DNA of 24,042 nt from NCBI GenBank assembly GCA_964194535.1, contig CAXMMX010000144.1, positions 1 to 24,042 on the forward strand. The letters run 5' to 3'. Position numbers and translations under genes: made by a program. Below the pieces are notes generated by a model that was not told the origin of the DNA, made no database searches, and saw nothing but the letters and a program-made list of their open reading frames with translations. This document shows, in pieces, positions 23,470 to 24,042 of this stretch (positions are counted from its first letter, which is position 1; each line of letters starts with the position of its first letter). This DNA is from UBA2767 sp964194535. Its GTDB lineage: Bacteria; Pseudomonadota; Alphaproteobacteria; Rhizobiales; Methyloligellaceae.

Positions 23470-23643
23470 TCATTTCTTCGATCTGAAAATGTAGACGAGA
23501 AATGCGCCCGACCCAAACACGTAAAACATGAGGTGAAAGATGGGCATCACTTTATAAAGGTATCCACCAGCAAACGCAGGAAGAGACGACGCTATCAGTG
23601 AGATAAAAGCCAACACCATCGTGGCTTTCATGAAAGGCCTCAT
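23470..23643 (-). CDS. Small exported or membrane protein, unknown function
   Basis: A 57-residue product from ATG 23643. A signal-peptide-like N-terminus (MRPFMKATMVLAFISLIASS with AFA cleavage site before GGYLYK) is followed by a second hydrophobic helix (about 32-52) and a basic end RSKK. GGGAA upstream acts as a modest SD. The frame is open to 23775, but the extra N-terminal part would bury the signal peptide, so the shorter start is preferred; 23631 is another option. The size and two-helix plan recall pilin-like or holin-like small proteins, but no family is recognised. Confidence 0.55.
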   Translation of the reverse strand: MRPFMKATMVLAFISLIASSLPAFAGGYLYKVMPIFHLMFYVFGSGAFLVYIFRSKK

Positions 23644-23784
23644 GATCCGTTTCCCATTTCTGGACGTATTAATAGAAAAGAGTGTCGCATGTAGCAGCTT
23701 ATGTTCTTGCCCTTTTCCCGTGTCTGATTTCAAATAATGAAACCAGCATGTGGACCTCATTATTGCAGAGGTCAAGGTTTAAGG

Positions 23785-23799
23785 TGTCCAGATTGGACA
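23785..23799. other. 6-bp inverted repeat after the HTH gene
   Basis: TGTCCA and TGGACA flank GAT, two bases past the HTH gene stop. No U-run follows on the minus strand. It could be a weak terminator or a small operator for the downstream gene. Confidence 0.35.
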
Positions 23800-23801
23800 G
23801 T

Positions 23802-24042
23802 TCAGGCGACCCGCTGCGTGTTGAGCTTGTGCCAATCCACATGCCAGTCCAGCAAATCAATCATGTCCTGATTACACGGCCTGTCTATGACCACCCACTT
23901 CCGCCGCCCCTCCCTTACAAAGTACGCCTTGTCATCGAGGTTTTTGTACCACCTCAAAAGCGTGCTGCGGTTGATGCCGGTCTGCTCTGCCAGATAACTC
24001 ACGTCCGGTATTACATCGTCAGCGAGAGAGCTGATGAGAGCG
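23802..24042 (-). CDS. HTH-domain protein, 5' end beyond window
   Basis: The reading frame is open to the right edge, giving at least 79 residues (ALISSLADDVIPDVSYLAEQ at the visible N-terminal side). The helix-turn-helix VSYLAEQTGINRSTLLRWYKNL is clear, followed by a KAYFVREGRRKWVVIDRP wing-like segment and a Trp/His-rich end. A GTG at 24002 could be read as a start, but the homology-like sequence continues upstream, so the gene is probably longer. Likely a regulator or DNA-binding protein of the mobile element. Confidence 0.6.
   Translation of the reverse strand, partial: ALISSLADDVIPDVSYLAEQTGINRSTLLRWYKNLDDKAYFVREGRRKWVVIDRPCNQDMIDLLDWHVDWHKLNTQRVA

Noticed and set aside
23319..23516. 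65-residue minus-strand frame ending in the array
   Set aside because: It crosses hairpin 4 and overlaps the end of the small membrane gene; no SD and no domain-like sequence.

Overview
The window looks like a chromosomal segment of an alphaproteobacterium, probably from or near the Hyphomicrobiales (Rhizobiales). The evidence is a GC-rich core gene order typical of that class (lgt, MidA-type methyltransferase, pgeF, lipoprotein, prs, rplY/ctc, pth), a divergent ubiK-ybjN-proC-csaA block, a petP/petR-like regulator pair, and a tandem interspersed palindrome resembling elements common in Hyphomicrobiales. The genus cannot be fixed from the sequence alone.

Layout. Positions 1-6476 (minus strand) hold housekeeping genes: pth (cut by the left edge), a two-copy palindromic repeat, rplY (L25/Ctc with an acidic tail), prs, a lipoprotein built from two similar domains, pgeF, a MidA-family methyltransferase and lgt. 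Positions 6597-8980 (minus) hold a tightly coupled pair, an RraA-family aldolase-like protein followed by an acetolactate-synthase-like ThDP enzyme, lying between lgt and ubiK. Positions 9062-13562 (plus) hold ubiK, a YbjN-domain gene, proC, a CsaA-type tRNA-binding protein, a DenD-like dehydrogenase, an SDR and a two-repeat YegP protein; most of these are coupled or closely spaced.

Positions 13604-16793 (minus) hold a self-contained drug-efflux operon, marR-emrA-emrB, with a near-perfect 20-bp palindrome over the probable marR promoter. Positions 16832-18400 (minus) hold a NodB-type polysaccharide deacetylase and a GNAT acetyltransferase. The acetyltransferase start lies on a run of nine G, and its end is built into a very strong terminator hairpin. 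Positions 18505-21184 (minus) hold an overlapping three-gene regulatory operon, MarR (PetP-like), OmpR-type response regulator (PetR-like) and sensor kinase.

From about 21.2 kb the character changes to mobile DNA. There are an AT-rich edge with a palindrome and direct repeats, a tyrosine recombinase with a small HTH/excisionase-like gene overlapping it, a small exported membrane protein and another HTH gene cut by the right edge. Between the excisionase and the small membrane gene is a roughly 630-bp non-coding array. Three units repeat at exactly 147 bp and a fourth is degenerate. Read on the minus strand, each good unit can fold into two hairpins whose arms change while base pairing is kept, followed by a conserved hairpin and a U-run. 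The loops are not conserved. This looks like an array of small structured RNAs, or a multi-hairpin leader, in front of xis-int, and it is the most interesting and least explained item in the window.
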